The translations under genes were made by a program, and so were the position numbers. A DNA stretch of 64,000 bases, taken from contig NZ_CP109199.1 of the NCBI RefSeq assembly GCF_036250065.1, positions 1,736,001 to 1,800,000 of the forward strand, given 5' to 3'. Shown in pieces: positions 24,172 to 32,949 of this stretch. Source of the stretch: Micromonospora sp. NBC_01699. GTDB taxonomy: Bacteria > Actinomycetota > Actinomycetes > Mycobacteriales > Micromonosporaceae. Numbering within the stretch: the first letter of the stretch is position 1; the number at the start of each line of letters is the position of its first letter. The notes under the pieces are model-generated. The model had not been told where the DNA came from and did not search any database. It saw only the letters and a program-made list of their open reading frames with translations.

Positions 24172-24834
24172 TCAGTACGAGTACGAGTCGCCGGTGCTCT
24201 CGGCGGCGCCGCCCTCGCCCTGCGGCAGCGGGACCGGCTTCGGGGTGCCCTCGGGCAGGCAGCTCAGGTTCTTTTTGCCGTCCGGGGCGACCACGAACCA
24301 GGTGCCGCCGACCTTCTGGCCCTTCCACTGGCCCGGCTTCAGGTCACCGATGTAGCGGTAGACCGGCCAACCGCCGATGGTGAGCTGACGGGTGCCGTCG
24401 TCGCGGGTCACCTCGCCGACCTTGTCCTCGGCGACCCCGGTCAGTTCGGTGTTGCCGTCGGTCAGGGCCGGCGGCCAGAGGATGGCACAGTCGCCGTTGC
24501 AGTTGCTGGTCGGCGGGTTGGCCGAGTCCTTGTCGAAGCGGTAGAGGATCCACCCCTTCTGGTCGGTGACCACCTCACCCATCTTGGCGACCTTCTTGCC
24601 GTTCAGTTCGGTGGTGAGAGGAACGTTCGACGGTGGCTTCGGCGCGGCCGACTCCGACGGTTCCGGTGTGGCGCTCGGCGCTGCCGCCGCCTCGGCCGCC
24701 GCATTCGCGACCGGCTCGGTGTTGGCGGTCTGGGTCGCGTCGTACCCGGCCGGGGCGCAGGCCGTCAGTGCGGCCACCACGGTCATTGCGGCCAGTGTGC
24801 TCGCAACGGTCGCGGTTCGCTTGATCAGTGCCAC
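24172..24834 (-). CDS. Exported lipoprotein with two COG4315/PF03640 repeats
   Basis: 220 residues; GTG 24834 follows GAGGAGGACAC. Lipobox VAALTAC gives Cys near residue 26. After an Ala/Glu/Pro linker come two copies of the secreted repeat: MGEVVTDQKGWILYRFDKD with CNGDCAILWPP, then RQLTIGGWPVYRYIGDLKPG with GTWFVVAPDG. Proteins of this class occur next to cytochrome or redox genes and are suspected electron-transfer or metal-binding surface proteins. Position opposite the reductase operon fits such a role, but this is inference. Confidence 0.88.
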   Translation of the reverse strand: MALIKRTATVASTLAAMTVVAALTACAPAGYDATQTANTEPVANAAAEAAAAPSATPEPSESAAPKPPSNVPLTTELNGKKVAKMGEVVTDQKGWILYRFDKDSANPPTSNCNGDCAILWPPALTDGNTELTGVAEDKVGEVTRDDGTRQLTIGGWPVYRYIGDLKPGQWKGQKVGGTWFVVAPDGKKNLSCLPEGTPKPVPLPQGEGGAAESTGDSYSY

Positions 24835-25162
24835 GTGTCCTCCTCAGCTTGGCAGGTCACCGGGAAGTACGCGGATCCCCGCCGAGCGGATGAGGTGATA
24901 GACGGTGGACAATTTCACAGCAAACCGTTGAACTGTTCCGTCCTGATTCCCGTACCAGCCTGGTTGGAGGGAGTTCGTCGGGTTCGCGGTCGTGTCGGCG
25001 CCCGGTCGGTGCGGACACGGACCCACCCGGCGTGGACGGCGAACTGACGGTCCGCCACCCCGGGCGATCCGGGTACCGGGCAGTGGTCCTTCGGACCTTT
25101 CGATAGCTTCGATGGAAGACCAAGCTCACTTGGGTGACGTACGGGTGGCTGGGGGAGAAGCT
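24835..25162. other. Divergent intergenic region before the putative defence operon
   Basis: About 330 bases between the leftward lipoprotein and the rightward four-gene operon. No gene was accepted; a frame from 25112 in phase with the next gene is possible but lacks a good ribosome site. No confident promoter was found. GGGGGAGAAG just before 25163 is the operon's ribosome site. Confidence 0.4.
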
Positions 25163-25810
25163 GTGACAGACGGTGCTACGCCGACGATCGCCTCCCTGAG
25201 ACCCTGCGCCGAGCGGCATCTGGCCGCCTACACCGATCCCGCCGCCGGATTCGCCTTCGGCAGCTACGACCGGTGGTACTCGACACCGGACCGGCTGACA
25301 CCGCTCGACTGTCTCGCCGCGAACCTGCTGAGCCTCAGACTCGGACACCCGCAGGTGCTGCCCCTGTTCCACCCCGGTCCGAGTCCGGCGACCAGCCTGC
25401 GGGACGCGATGCAGCTCGTACTCGACCGGACGGTCGACGGTACGGGCCCACGGTTTCTCGACCTCGACTCGATCGACGACGAGCCCTTCCGGATGCTCCG
25501 CCAGGCGAACACGTTGACCAAGGACGTTCGAGGCTGGACTGCGGTCACCGTCTGCAAGATCCTGCACCGCCTGCGGCCGGATTTCGTACCGCTCTACGAC
25601 AGCGTGCTGCGTGGCTTCTACCGGACCAGGGGACCGGCCGCATTCTTCACCGCCCTCCTGGTCGACCTCAGCGCCAGCCAGCAATGGTTGACCGCGATCA
25701 GCGACGGGGTCCGGACGCTCGATGACCGTCCACTGTCGGTTCTGCGGGCAGCCGACATCGTGATCTGGCATCACTGTCATGTCGGGTGTGCGGAAGGACC
25801 GACGGCGTGA
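25163..25810 (+). CDS. DUF6308-like protein, first gene of a putative defence operon
   Basis: 215 residues; GTG 25163 after GGGGGAGAAGCT. Recognisable blocks are DPAAGFAFGSYDRW, LDCLAANLLSL and, near residue 130, WTAVTVCKILHRLRPDFVPL followed by YDSVL, which matches the DUF6308 style in which a Lys-Leu-His segment precedes Pro and a conserved YD. No catalytic motif is known to me. Its stop overlaps the next start (GTGA), so it is translated with the DUF6361, nuclease and helicase genes. A role as sensor or specificity factor is possible but unproven. Confidence 0.7.
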   Translation: MTDGATPTIASLRPCAERHLAAYTDPAAGFAFGSYDRWYSTPDRLTPLDCLAANLLSLRLGHPQVLPLFHPGPSPATSLRDAMQLVLDRTVDGTGPRFLDLDSIDDEPFRMLRQANTLTKDVRGWTAVTVCKILHRLRPDFVPLYDSVLRGFYRTRGPAAFFTALLVDLSASQQWLTAISDGVRTLDDRPLSVLRAADIVIWHHCHVGCAEGPTA

Positions 25811-27093
25811 CCGTTGGCGTGTCGACAATTTCCTGGCTGGACATCGATGACGACCAGACCCGTCGGATCCAGGCCGCGATCGCGGCGCTGGACGACCGGG
25901 AGACCCTCGATCCGATCGGCACCGGCACCATCCGGGACGCGTTCTCGGAGGCCCTCTTTCCGGGTACGTCGACCATCCAGACCCGGCTGCGTTACTTCCT
26001 CTTCGTGCCCTGGACCTGTCAGGCGGTGGCCGCCCGACGGCCGGGTCGTACGACCTTCCAGGATCGGCTGCGTGAGCAGGAACTCCGGCTGATCGAGGCG
26101 CTGCGCCCGATCGGGCCGAACCAGGGGGTGATCGGCTACCGGGCGCGTAGGAACCTGGCCCGGATGCCCAGTTCGGTCTACTGGCACGGGCTCGGCGCGT
26201 GGGGCGTACGGACCCGACCGGAGGTCACTCTCGCCCAGTACGCGAACCTGGCGACCCGACCGGGCGGAGCGGACCGGACGATCCGCGACGACGGCGGTGA
26301 CGTGCTCGGTGGCTCGCCACCTTTCTGGGACCCGGGGCTGCCGGAACCGCCGGCCGAGTTCCCCGGAACGGGACTCACGATGGGGCTCACCGAGCCCGAG
26401 GCGCACTATCTGCGCGATCGCTTACGGTCGACCCGAATGCCCGGGGCGCATCCGGCGGGTGACCCCTCCATGCTCGCCTGCCTCGCCGAGGGCGCCGCAT
26501 CCTGGCAGGACAGCGAGGATCCCTGGTCGGACGAGCGGACAGACAGCCTCCCTGAGGCCGTCGCCCGAGTGCTGACCCACGCCCGTCACTTCTCGGAGAT
26601 CGTGTTCGGTGCGCAACTGCTCTACAACGTGCTGCTCGCCGAGCGGGCAGCGAAGGTGCTGCACGTCGACACGACCAAGCTGGTAAACGTGCTCAACGGG
26701 CAACTCGACCACTGGTTCGAGCGAGTCACCAAGCACACTGACGCGTTCACCGACTGGTGGGCGCGCCCCGAGGAGTTCTGGGCGACGGTCTCGGAGTGTG
26801 GCGGCCGAGTCCGGCCGGGCACCAGAGACCTGCTGCAACACTGGATCGGCGCGGCAGTCCTCGATCCACGGGCGGCGTTCGATGATGCCTCGTCGCGGAG
26901 CCGGATCAGGGAACAAGAGTTGGCCCTGAAGGGCCGGTACGCCCGGCTGACCCATCAGACCGCACTCCAGTCCTGGGACGGCGGCTCGATCGGGGCGGCG
27001 CCGCTGCGCTACCGCTGGCAGACCGTACGAAATCTCATGTCGGACCTGCACTTGGGCCTTGTCGGAGCGGAGGCCGCCGATGCTCCAGCCTGA
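25807..27093 (+). CDS. DUF6361 family protein
   Basis: 428 residues from a GTG overlapping the preceding stop. The N-terminus STISWLDIDDDQTRRIQAAI with LDPIGTGTIRDAFSEALFPG, then TRLRYFLFVPW, is the DUF6361 hallmark. Later blocks include IGYRARRNLARMPSSVYWHG and FSEIVFGAQLLYNVLLAE. The family has no established biochemistry, but members sit beside phospholipase-D-type nucleases and helicases in gene clusters thought to defend against phage. It overlaps the nuclease gene by 14 bases. Confidence 0.8.
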   Translation: MTVGVSTISWLDIDDDQTRRIQAAIAALDDRETLDPIGTGTIRDAFSEALFPGTSTIQTRLRYFLFVPWTCQAVAARRPGRTTFQDRLREQELRLIEALRPIGPNQGVIGYRARRNLARMPSSVYWHGLGAWGVRTRPEVTLAQYANLATRPGGADRTIRDDGGDVLGGSPPFWDPGLPEPPAEFPGTGLTMGLTEPEAHYLRDRLRSTRMPGAHPAGDPSMLACLAEGAASWQDSEDPWSDERTDSLPEAVARVLTHARHFSEIVFGAQLLYNVLLAERAAKVLHVDTTKLVNVLNGQLDHWFERVTKHTDAFTDWWARPEEFWATVSECGGRVRPGTRDLLQHWIGAAVLDPRAAFDDASSRSRIREQELALKGRYARLTHQTALQSWDGGSIGAAPLRYRWQTVRNLMSDLHLGLVGAEAADAPA

Positions 27094-28894
27094 CAGTCGG
27101 CGGACCCTGGTCGACAGCCTCCGGCCGCCGCCCGGCACCCGGCTCGACTGGGCGGTCGGGACCACCTACAGCCTCAACCTGACCACGCTGCTCGTGGTCC
27201 CCGCGGCGACCGCCCACTCCGCTGGCGGCGGGTGGGGTGATGACGACGACGATGAACCGGACGGGTTCACGCCCGTCGGCCTGCTCGACGCGCTGAACCG
27301 CGCTGCGGACCGGATCACGGTGTTCTGCGACGCGGGCCAGATCGCACCGCCACTGCACCGGCGCAGGGTCCTGCTCGGCTTCGTCGAGCAGGCGGTCGTC
27401 CCGGTCACCGCGCCGGAGGGCGGGGTGTTCCACCCGAAGCTGTGGGCACTGCGGTACGTCGACGCGGCCGGCGGCCCCACGTACCGGGTGCTGGTCGCCA
27501 CCCGCAACTTGACCTTCGACCGCTGCTGGGACACGATCACCGTGTTGGAGTCCGACCCGGACGGGCAGCCGCTACCCGGAATCGGCAACGTGGTCCGAGC
27601 CCTGCCCGACCTGTCGGTCAGCCCGTTGTCGTCGGCGCGCCGGGACCGGATCGGCGGGTTCGGCGACGAGTTGGACACCGTGCCGTTCGCGTCACCGGCC
27701 GGGTTCGGCGACCTTCGGCTGCACGCCTTCGGCCTGGGCGGCGGATCGTGGCCCTTCCCGAAAACCTGTCACCGGCTGCTCGTACTGTCCCCGTTCCTCA
27801 CCGCGCACACCCTGAAACGCCTGCCCCAGGCATCAATACGGCGCAGCGTCGTGTCCCGACCGGACGCCCTTGCGGCCGTCGGCCAGGCGGGCGAATCGTA
27901 CGACCGCTTCACCCTCAACCCGGCGGTCCTGGACGACGTCGGCGACCTGTCCGGAGCATCCCGGGACGATCCTCGGCGGGTGGACAACGGCCTGCACGCG
28001 AAGCTCTACGTCACCGACGACGAGACCGGTACGAGTTGGTGGACCGGCAGCGCCAACGCCACCAGCGCCGCCTTCGAACGCAACGTCGAGGTTCTGCTCC
28101 AGCTGCGTACGACAAACGAGCGGCACTCCGCCTCGGCGCTGCTGAGGGAACGGAAGGAGGGCGATCCGGAGGCGCGTACCCTGCGTGACCTACTGGTGCC
28201 CTGGGAAGACGACGGTACGGAGCCGGAGGAGCCGGTTGACGACAACCAGGACGAGCTCGACCGGCTTCGTCGGCTCGTGGCCGCCGTCGCCTTCTCGGCC
28301 ACCGTGGTCGAGTCCGAACCGGGCCGGTACGGCGTCACCTACCGTTCGGACGAGGCGCTACCCGTACCGGAAGATGTCGGGTTGCGCTGTTGGCCGGCGA
28401 CGGTCGGGCAGCCCGACCGACCGGCCGCGCTCGATTCCGACGGTCGCCTCGGGTACGAGACATCGGCCACCCTCACCACCCTCTCCGCCTTCCTGGTCAT
28501 CGAACTGACCCTGGCCAAGCTCTCCACCGCCTTCGTCGTCCGCTGCGCCATGCACGGCGAGCCGGACAACCGGCGGCAACTGCTGGTGGCCGAGTTGCTG
28601 GGCGACGAGCACCGGCTGGTTCGCTATCTGGTGGCCCTGCTCAGCGACGACGACGCGCCGCTCGACGGCGACGGGACTAACGGTGCCGGGGTCGATATCT
28701 GGAGCGGCGGCGACCTGGAACGGCTCCCGCTGACGGAGCTGATGATCCGGGCCCTGGCCCGGGACTCGGGACGGCTGCGCCAGATAGCCGACCTGCTTTC
28801 CACCGTTCGACACGGCGGCGGGCGTCTACCGGAGGGCTTGGACGACCTGTGGGACGCCGTGTGGCAGATCGCCCGGGAGGACGTTCGTGGCTGA
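27080..28894 (+). CDS. Phospholipase-D-type (HxK) nuclease
   Basis: 604 residues. Two HxK half-sites are visible: VFHPKLWALRY (His118, Lys120) with ATRNLTFDRCWD, and NGLHAKLYV (His306, Lys308) with TGSANATSAAFERNVEVL. The second is a complete HxK-x(n)-GSxN motif as in PLD nucleases of the DISARM DrmC and restriction-enzyme type; the first is of the same form with a changed tail. The two would form one active site within a chain. The C-terminal 250 residues are of unknown fold. ATG 27080 overlaps the previous stop and AGG-rich sequence precedes it. It probably cuts DNA loaded by the helicase. Confidence 0.85.
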   Translation: MLQPDSRRTLVDSLRPPPGTRLDWAVGTTYSLNLTTLLVVPAATAHSAGGGWGDDDDDEPDGFTPVGLLDALNRAADRITVFCDAGQIAPPLHRRRVLLGFVEQAVVPVTAPEGGVFHPKLWALRYVDAAGGPTYRVLVATRNLTFDRCWDTITVLESDPDGQPLPGIGNVVRALPDLSVSPLSSARRDRIGGFGDELDTVPFASPAGFGDLRLHAFGLGGGSWPFPKTCHRLLVLSPFLTAHTLKRLPQASIRRSVVSRPDALAAVGQAGESYDRFTLNPAVLDDVGDLSGASRDDPRRVDNGLHAKLYVTDDETGTSWWTGSANATSAAFERNVEVLLQLRTTNERHSASALLRERKEGDPEARTLRDLLVPWEDDGTEPEEPVDDNQDELDRLRRLVAAVAFSATVVESEPGRYGVTYRSDEALPVPEDVGLRCWPATVGQPDRPAALDSDGRLGYETSATLTTLSAFLVIELTLAKLSTAFVVRCAMHGEPDNRRQLLVAELLGDEHRLVRYLVALLSDDDAPLDGDGTNGAGVDIWSGGDLERLPLTELMIRALARDSGRLRQIADLLSTVRHGGGRLPEGLDDLWDAVWQIAREDVRG

Positions 28895-31800
28895 CACCCC
28901 CGACGAGCTGGCCGGTCTCACCGACTTCCAGCAGCGGACCGCGCGGTACGCGTTCCGCCGGCTGTACCTCGACCCCGACCCGACGAGGCGCTTCCTGGTC
29001 GCCGACGAGGTCGGCCTGGGCAAGACGCTCGTGGCCCGAGCGGTGGTCGCACAGGCGATCACGCACCTGCGCCAACACGGCAAACGGCGGATCGACATCG
29101 TCTACATGTGCTCGAACAGTGCGATCGTCAAACAGAATCTTCGGAAGCTGAGCCCGGTCGGACTCACCCCGACCAACATCACCGGCCGGCTGTCCCTGCT
29201 GCCCGGACAGCCGCCGGGACCGGCTGCCGGCGTCAACTTCGTGGCACTCACCCCGGGCACCTCGCTGCAACACGGAACCGCACTCGGCACCGTGGCCGAG
29301 CGGGCCCTCGCGATCGAGTTCGTGGCGAGCGTCTTCGGCCGCGACGAGGTGGAACACAGGGGGGTGTACCGGGCCTTCGCCGGCAACATCAAAGACCGGG
29401 AGGGCAGCCTCCGCGAGCTGCGTACGAGGTTCGCCGAGGCGCGCGGGTCGCTCACACCCGCGTGGGGGGCCAAAGGAATGTTCGCTCGCCATTTCCGGGA
29501 CGTGGATGCCGAATTTCGGGCCGTCACCGGGTGGCGGATGCGGGAGACGCTCGGCTGGCTCGCCGCCGAGTTCGACCGCGATGCCCGTCGGCGGGATCCG
29601 GACGCCGATGCCGTACGCAATGTCTTCATCGGCCGGGTACGGCGCGCGATGGCCGCCACCGGGGCCGAACTGCTCCGTCCGAACCTGGTCATCTTCGACG
29701 AGTTCCAGCGCTTCGCCGACCTGCTGCACAGCACGGAACCCGAGATCAAGCCGTTGATGGACAGCCTCACCGGCAGCGGCGGCGATGACGACACCGCCGC
29801 TACCCGGGCACTCCTGCTGTCCGCCACGCCGTACCGGATGCACACCACCGACGTGGAGCGGGCCGCGGGTGAGAACGATCATTATGGCGATCTTCTCCGT
29901 ACCGTCGAGTTCCTGGCCGGGAAGTCGGGCGCCGACGGGCTCGCCACCGACCTTCGCCAACTGCGGTCGGCGCTGAACCGCATCGCGGGCGACGGGCTCG
30001 ATCCCGTGGTGACCGCGACCCGATCCATCTCCGAACGCCTGCGTACGGTGATGGTGCGTACCGAGCGACTGGCCAGCACCGCCGACCGTGACGGGATGCT
30101 CCGAACGGTCACCCACACCGTCAACACCCCGGACGCGGACGAGATCCGGGGTTACCTCGCCGCGACCCGGCTGGCCGGTCAGGTCGCGCCCGGCGACCAC
30201 CCACGTGCCCTCGACCTGGTCGAGCTGTGGAAATCCGTCCCCTACCTCCTGAGCTTCCTGCACCGGGACAACTACCAGGTGAAGGCCACCCTCCACGAGG
30301 CGATCGCGGCGGCCGAGAAACCGGCGACACTCACCGACGGACTGGTCGGTACCACAGCCGTGGTGCCCTGGTCCGATGTCGACGCCTACCGTGAGGTCCC
30401 GCCCGCCAACGCCCGACTGCGGCAGCTGCTGTCCTCGGCGGCCGGGCCGGTGGCCCGCGACCTGCTGTGGATGCCGGCGTCCGCGCCGTACTACCGGGCC
30501 GACGGCGAGTTCGAGTCACCGCAGGCCCGCGAGTTCACCAAGCACCTGGTCTTCTCCGCCTGGCACGCGGTCCCGAACTCGATCAGCGCGATGCTCAGCT
30601 ACGAGGTCGAACGCGCGACGATCGGTGCGCACTCCGACGTGACCTACGCCGACGCCGCCAGCAAGGCCGTCCGTCCGCTCCGGATCGACGCGGAGACCAC
30701 CTACCTCCTGCTCTACCCGAGCGTGGCCCTGGCCGACCTGGTCGACCCACTGGCGATCAGGACCACCAGCGGCGGCGTACCGCCGACCTGGCACGCCGTC
30801 GCGGAGGCGGCCGGGCGGGTGCTGGGCGATCGGATCGACCGGTTGACGGCGGGGCACCGGGGCCGCCCGACTGATCCGCGCTGGTACTGGCTGGCACCAC
30901 TGCTGCTGGACCACGAGTCACACCGGCGCGGCAAGACCACCGCCGCCACCGTCGACCCGGTCGGCAGCTGGACGGAAGAGGGCGCCGACACCTACCGGAG
31001 CCGGATGGACGAGTGGCGGGGCATCGCCGCCTCGGGAGCGGTTCCGGGCGGCCTCGGCGCCCCGCCGGACGACCTGGTCGAGGTCCTCACCGAAGTGGCG
31101 CTCGCCTCGCCGGCCGTGTGCGCGCTACGGGCCATCCGGCGGGTACTGCCGGCGGCGACGCCGTACCAGACGCTGCCGGCGGCGGCGCGGGTCGCGTTCG
31201 GGATCCGCGCCATGTTCAACGGTCCGGAGGCGACCGCGATAGTAGCGGGGCGCGACCATGACGTGTTCTGGCGTGAGTGTCTGGGCTACGCCGCCCGGGG
31301 CAACCTCCAGGCCGTGCTCGACGAGTACCTGCACGTACTCGCCGAGTGGCAGCGCTTCGACGTGTCCACGCTGTCGGACCTCGCCGAGCACGTGTACCGC
31401 GCCGCGACCCTGCGGGCCGTGCCGTACCAGGTGGACGTGCTCGACGCGGCCGGCGGGCTGAACCAGCGGCACATGCGCGGACGGTACGCCGCCCGCTTCG
31501 GTCACGGACGCGACGACACCAACGGGGAGGTACGCGCCGAGCAGGTCTCCGAGGCGTTCAACTCGCCGTTCTGGCCGTTCGTGCTGGCCACCACCTCCAT
31601 CGGGCAGGAGGGCCTCGACTTCCACCTCTACTGCCATGCCGTGGTCCACTGGAATCTGCCGCACAACCCGGTCGACCTGGAGCAGCGCGAGGGTCGGGTG
31701 CACCGCTACAAGGGGCACGCGGTGCGGAAGAACGTGGCGGACCGCTGCGGGCTGCCCGCGAGCCCACTCGAAGACCCGTGGCGGGCGATGTTCGAGACCG

Positions 31801-32072
31801 CTGCCGGCCACCGGTCGGTGGGGGAGTCGGAGATCGTGCCGTACTGGGTCTTCGAGGGGCCGGCGAACATCGAGCGGCACCTGCTCGTCGCGCCTTACAC
31901 CCGCGACGCGTCGGTGCTGCCGCACCTGCTCGACTCGACGGTCATGTACCGCATCGCCTTCGGCCAACCGCGACAGGAGGAGCTGCTCCGCAACGTGGCG
32001 AGCGCGACGACTCCGGAGCAGCGGCAGGCGCTGTCGCGGATCCGGGTCGACCTGCGACCGCCGGCGGAATGA
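28887..32072 (+). CDS. SF2 (SNF2-like) helicase/translocase of the defence operon
   Basis: 1061 residues; GTG 28887 overlaps the nuclease stop and GGGAGG lies six bases upstream. Motif I ADEVGLGKTLVA (GLGKT 43-47), motif II IFDEFQRF (271-274, DEFQ in place of DEAH), motif III LLSATPYRM (about 311), motif V TSIGQEGLDF (about 903) and motif VI QREGRVHRYKGHAVR (about 933). The Q-motif-like FQQRTARYAF is at residue 14. A 580-residue insert between the two RecA lobes is unusual and may bind the other subunits or DNA modification marks. It likely translocates on double-stranded DNA. Its stop lies 18 bases from the convergent SDR gene. Confidence 0.9.
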   Translation: MADTPDELAGLTDFQQRTARYAFRRLYLDPDPTRRFLVADEVGLGKTLVARAVVAQAITHLRQHGKRRIDIVYMCSNSAIVKQNLRKLSPVGLTPTNITGRLSLLPGQPPGPAAGVNFVALTPGTSLQHGTALGTVAERALAIEFVASVFGRDEVEHRGVYRAFAGNIKDREGSLRELRTRFAEARGSLTPAWGAKGMFARHFRDVDAEFRAVTGWRMRETLGWLAAEFDRDARRRDPDADAVRNVFIGRVRRAMAATGAELLRPNLVIFDEFQRFADLLHSTEPEIKPLMDSLTGSGGDDDTAATRALLLSATPYRMHTTDVERAAGENDHYGDLLRTVEFLAGKSGADGLATDLRQLRSALNRIAGDGLDPVVTATRSISERLRTVMVRTERLASTADRDGMLRTVTHTVNTPDADEIRGYLAATRLAGQVAPGDHPRALDLVELWKSVPYLLSFLHRDNYQVKATLHEAIAAAEKPATLTDGLVGTTAVVPWSDVDAYREVPPANARLRQLLSSAAGPVARDLLWMPASAPYYRADGEFESPQAREFTKHLVFSAWHAVPNSISAMLSYEVERATIGAHSDVTYADAASKAVRPLRIDAETTYLLLYPSVALADLVDPLAIRTTSGGVPPTWHAVAEAAGRVLGDRIDRLTAGHRGRPTDPRWYWLAPLLLDHESHRRGKTTAATVDPVGSWTEEGADTYRSRMDEWRGIAASGAVPGGLGAPPDDLVEVLTEVALASPAVCALRAIRRVLPAATPYQTLPAAARVAFGIRAMFNGPEATAIVAGRDHDVFWRECLGYAARGNLQAVLDEYLHVLAEWQRFDVSTLSDLAEHVYRAATLRAVPYQVDVLDAAGGLNQRHMRGRYAARFGHGRDDTNGEVRAEQVSEAFNSPFWPFVLATTSIGQEGLDFHLYCHAVVHWNLPHNPVDLEQREGRVHRYKGHAVRKNVADRCGLPASPLEDPWRAMFETAAGHRSVGESEIVPYWVFEGPANIERHLLVAPYTRDASVLPHLLDSTVMYRIAFGQPRQEELLRNVASATTPEQRQALSRIRVDLRPPAE

Positions 32073-32090
32073 CCCCGCCCGGCGACGGGA

Positions 32091-32846
32091 CTACCAGGGC
32101 AGTACGCCGTACTCGTTGTTGCCGCCGTCCATCACGAAGCCCCACAGCAGGCCACTCGGCCCGTCCTCGCCCAGCGTGGCAAGGTGGACGCTCACCTCGG
32201 CACCCTGTTCCGGCGTACGGAATCCGCCGTGGTTGTTCAGGTCGGTCGCGCAGTAACCGGGATTCGCCGCGTTCACCTTGATTCGGCCGTCCCGCAGTTC
32301 CTTCGCGTACATGGCGGTGACCATGTTCAGTGCCGACTTCGACGACGGGTACGGCACCGAGGCGATCGGGAACAGCGGGTGCGCCGGATCGCTCAGCAGG
32401 CCGATCGAGCCGACCTCGCTGGAGACGTTGACGATCCGCGCCGCCGGGGCGGCCCGCAACAGCGGCAGCAGCGCGTTGGTGACCGCGACGACGCCGAAGA
32501 CGTTCGTCTCGTACACCGCGCGCAGGGTGGCGAGCGTGGTCTCGCTCGGCCGGCCGGTCCCGTCGCCCCGGGCGATCCCCGCGTTGTTCACCAGTACGTC
32601 CAGCTGGGCGTACCGGTCGGTGATCCATTTTGTCGCGCGCGCGACCGACTCCTCGTCGGTGACGTCGACTTCGACGGCGTGGGCGTCGGCGCCGCCGTCG
32701 CGCAGCGTCCGCTCGGCCTCCCGACCCCGCTGCGGGTCGCGGGCGCCGACCAGCACGGTGTAGCCGCGTTCGCCGAGCTGCCGGGCGGTGGCGAGTCCGA
32801 TTCCCTTGTTCGCCCCGGTGATCAGGGCGGTCATGTCGGTGGTCAT
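32091..32846 (-). CDS. Short-chain dehydrogenase/reductase
   Basis: 251 residues; ATG 32846. NAD(P)-binding TGANKGIGLATA at the start, DVLVNNAGIARG, catalytic Ser in VNVSSEVGSI and Tyr-x3-Lys in PYPSSKSALNM, then AANPGYCATDLNN. It resembles carbonyl reductases of the classical SDR type. It is transcribed away from a regulator gene 103 bases distant, which probably controls it. Substrate unknown. Confidence 0.92.
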   Translation of the reverse strand: MTTDMTALITGANKGIGLATARQLGERGYTVLVGARDPQRGREAERTLRDGGADAHAVEVDVTDEESVARATKWITDRYAQLDVLVNNAGIARGDGTGRPSETTLATLRAVYETNVFGVVAVTNALLPLLRAAPAARIVNVSSEVGSIGLLSDPAHPLFPIASVPYPSSKSALNMVTAMYAKELRDGRIKVNAANPGYCATDLNNHGGFRTPEQGAEVSVHLATLGEDGPSGLLWGFVMDGGNNEYGVLPW

Positions 32847-32949
32847 GGGTCGAGCGTGCCGCCGGGCGAGCCGGGGCGGGAGAGACCGGCCGAGGCTGGT
32901 ACCGGCGGTACCACCCACGGTCGGTCGGGCAGGGGGGACCATGGGAGCC

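Noticed and set aside
22265-24355. 696-codon rightward frame
   Set aside because: Overlaps the ferredoxin fusion and reductase in another phase; composition is Arg/Pro/Gly-rich without motifs.
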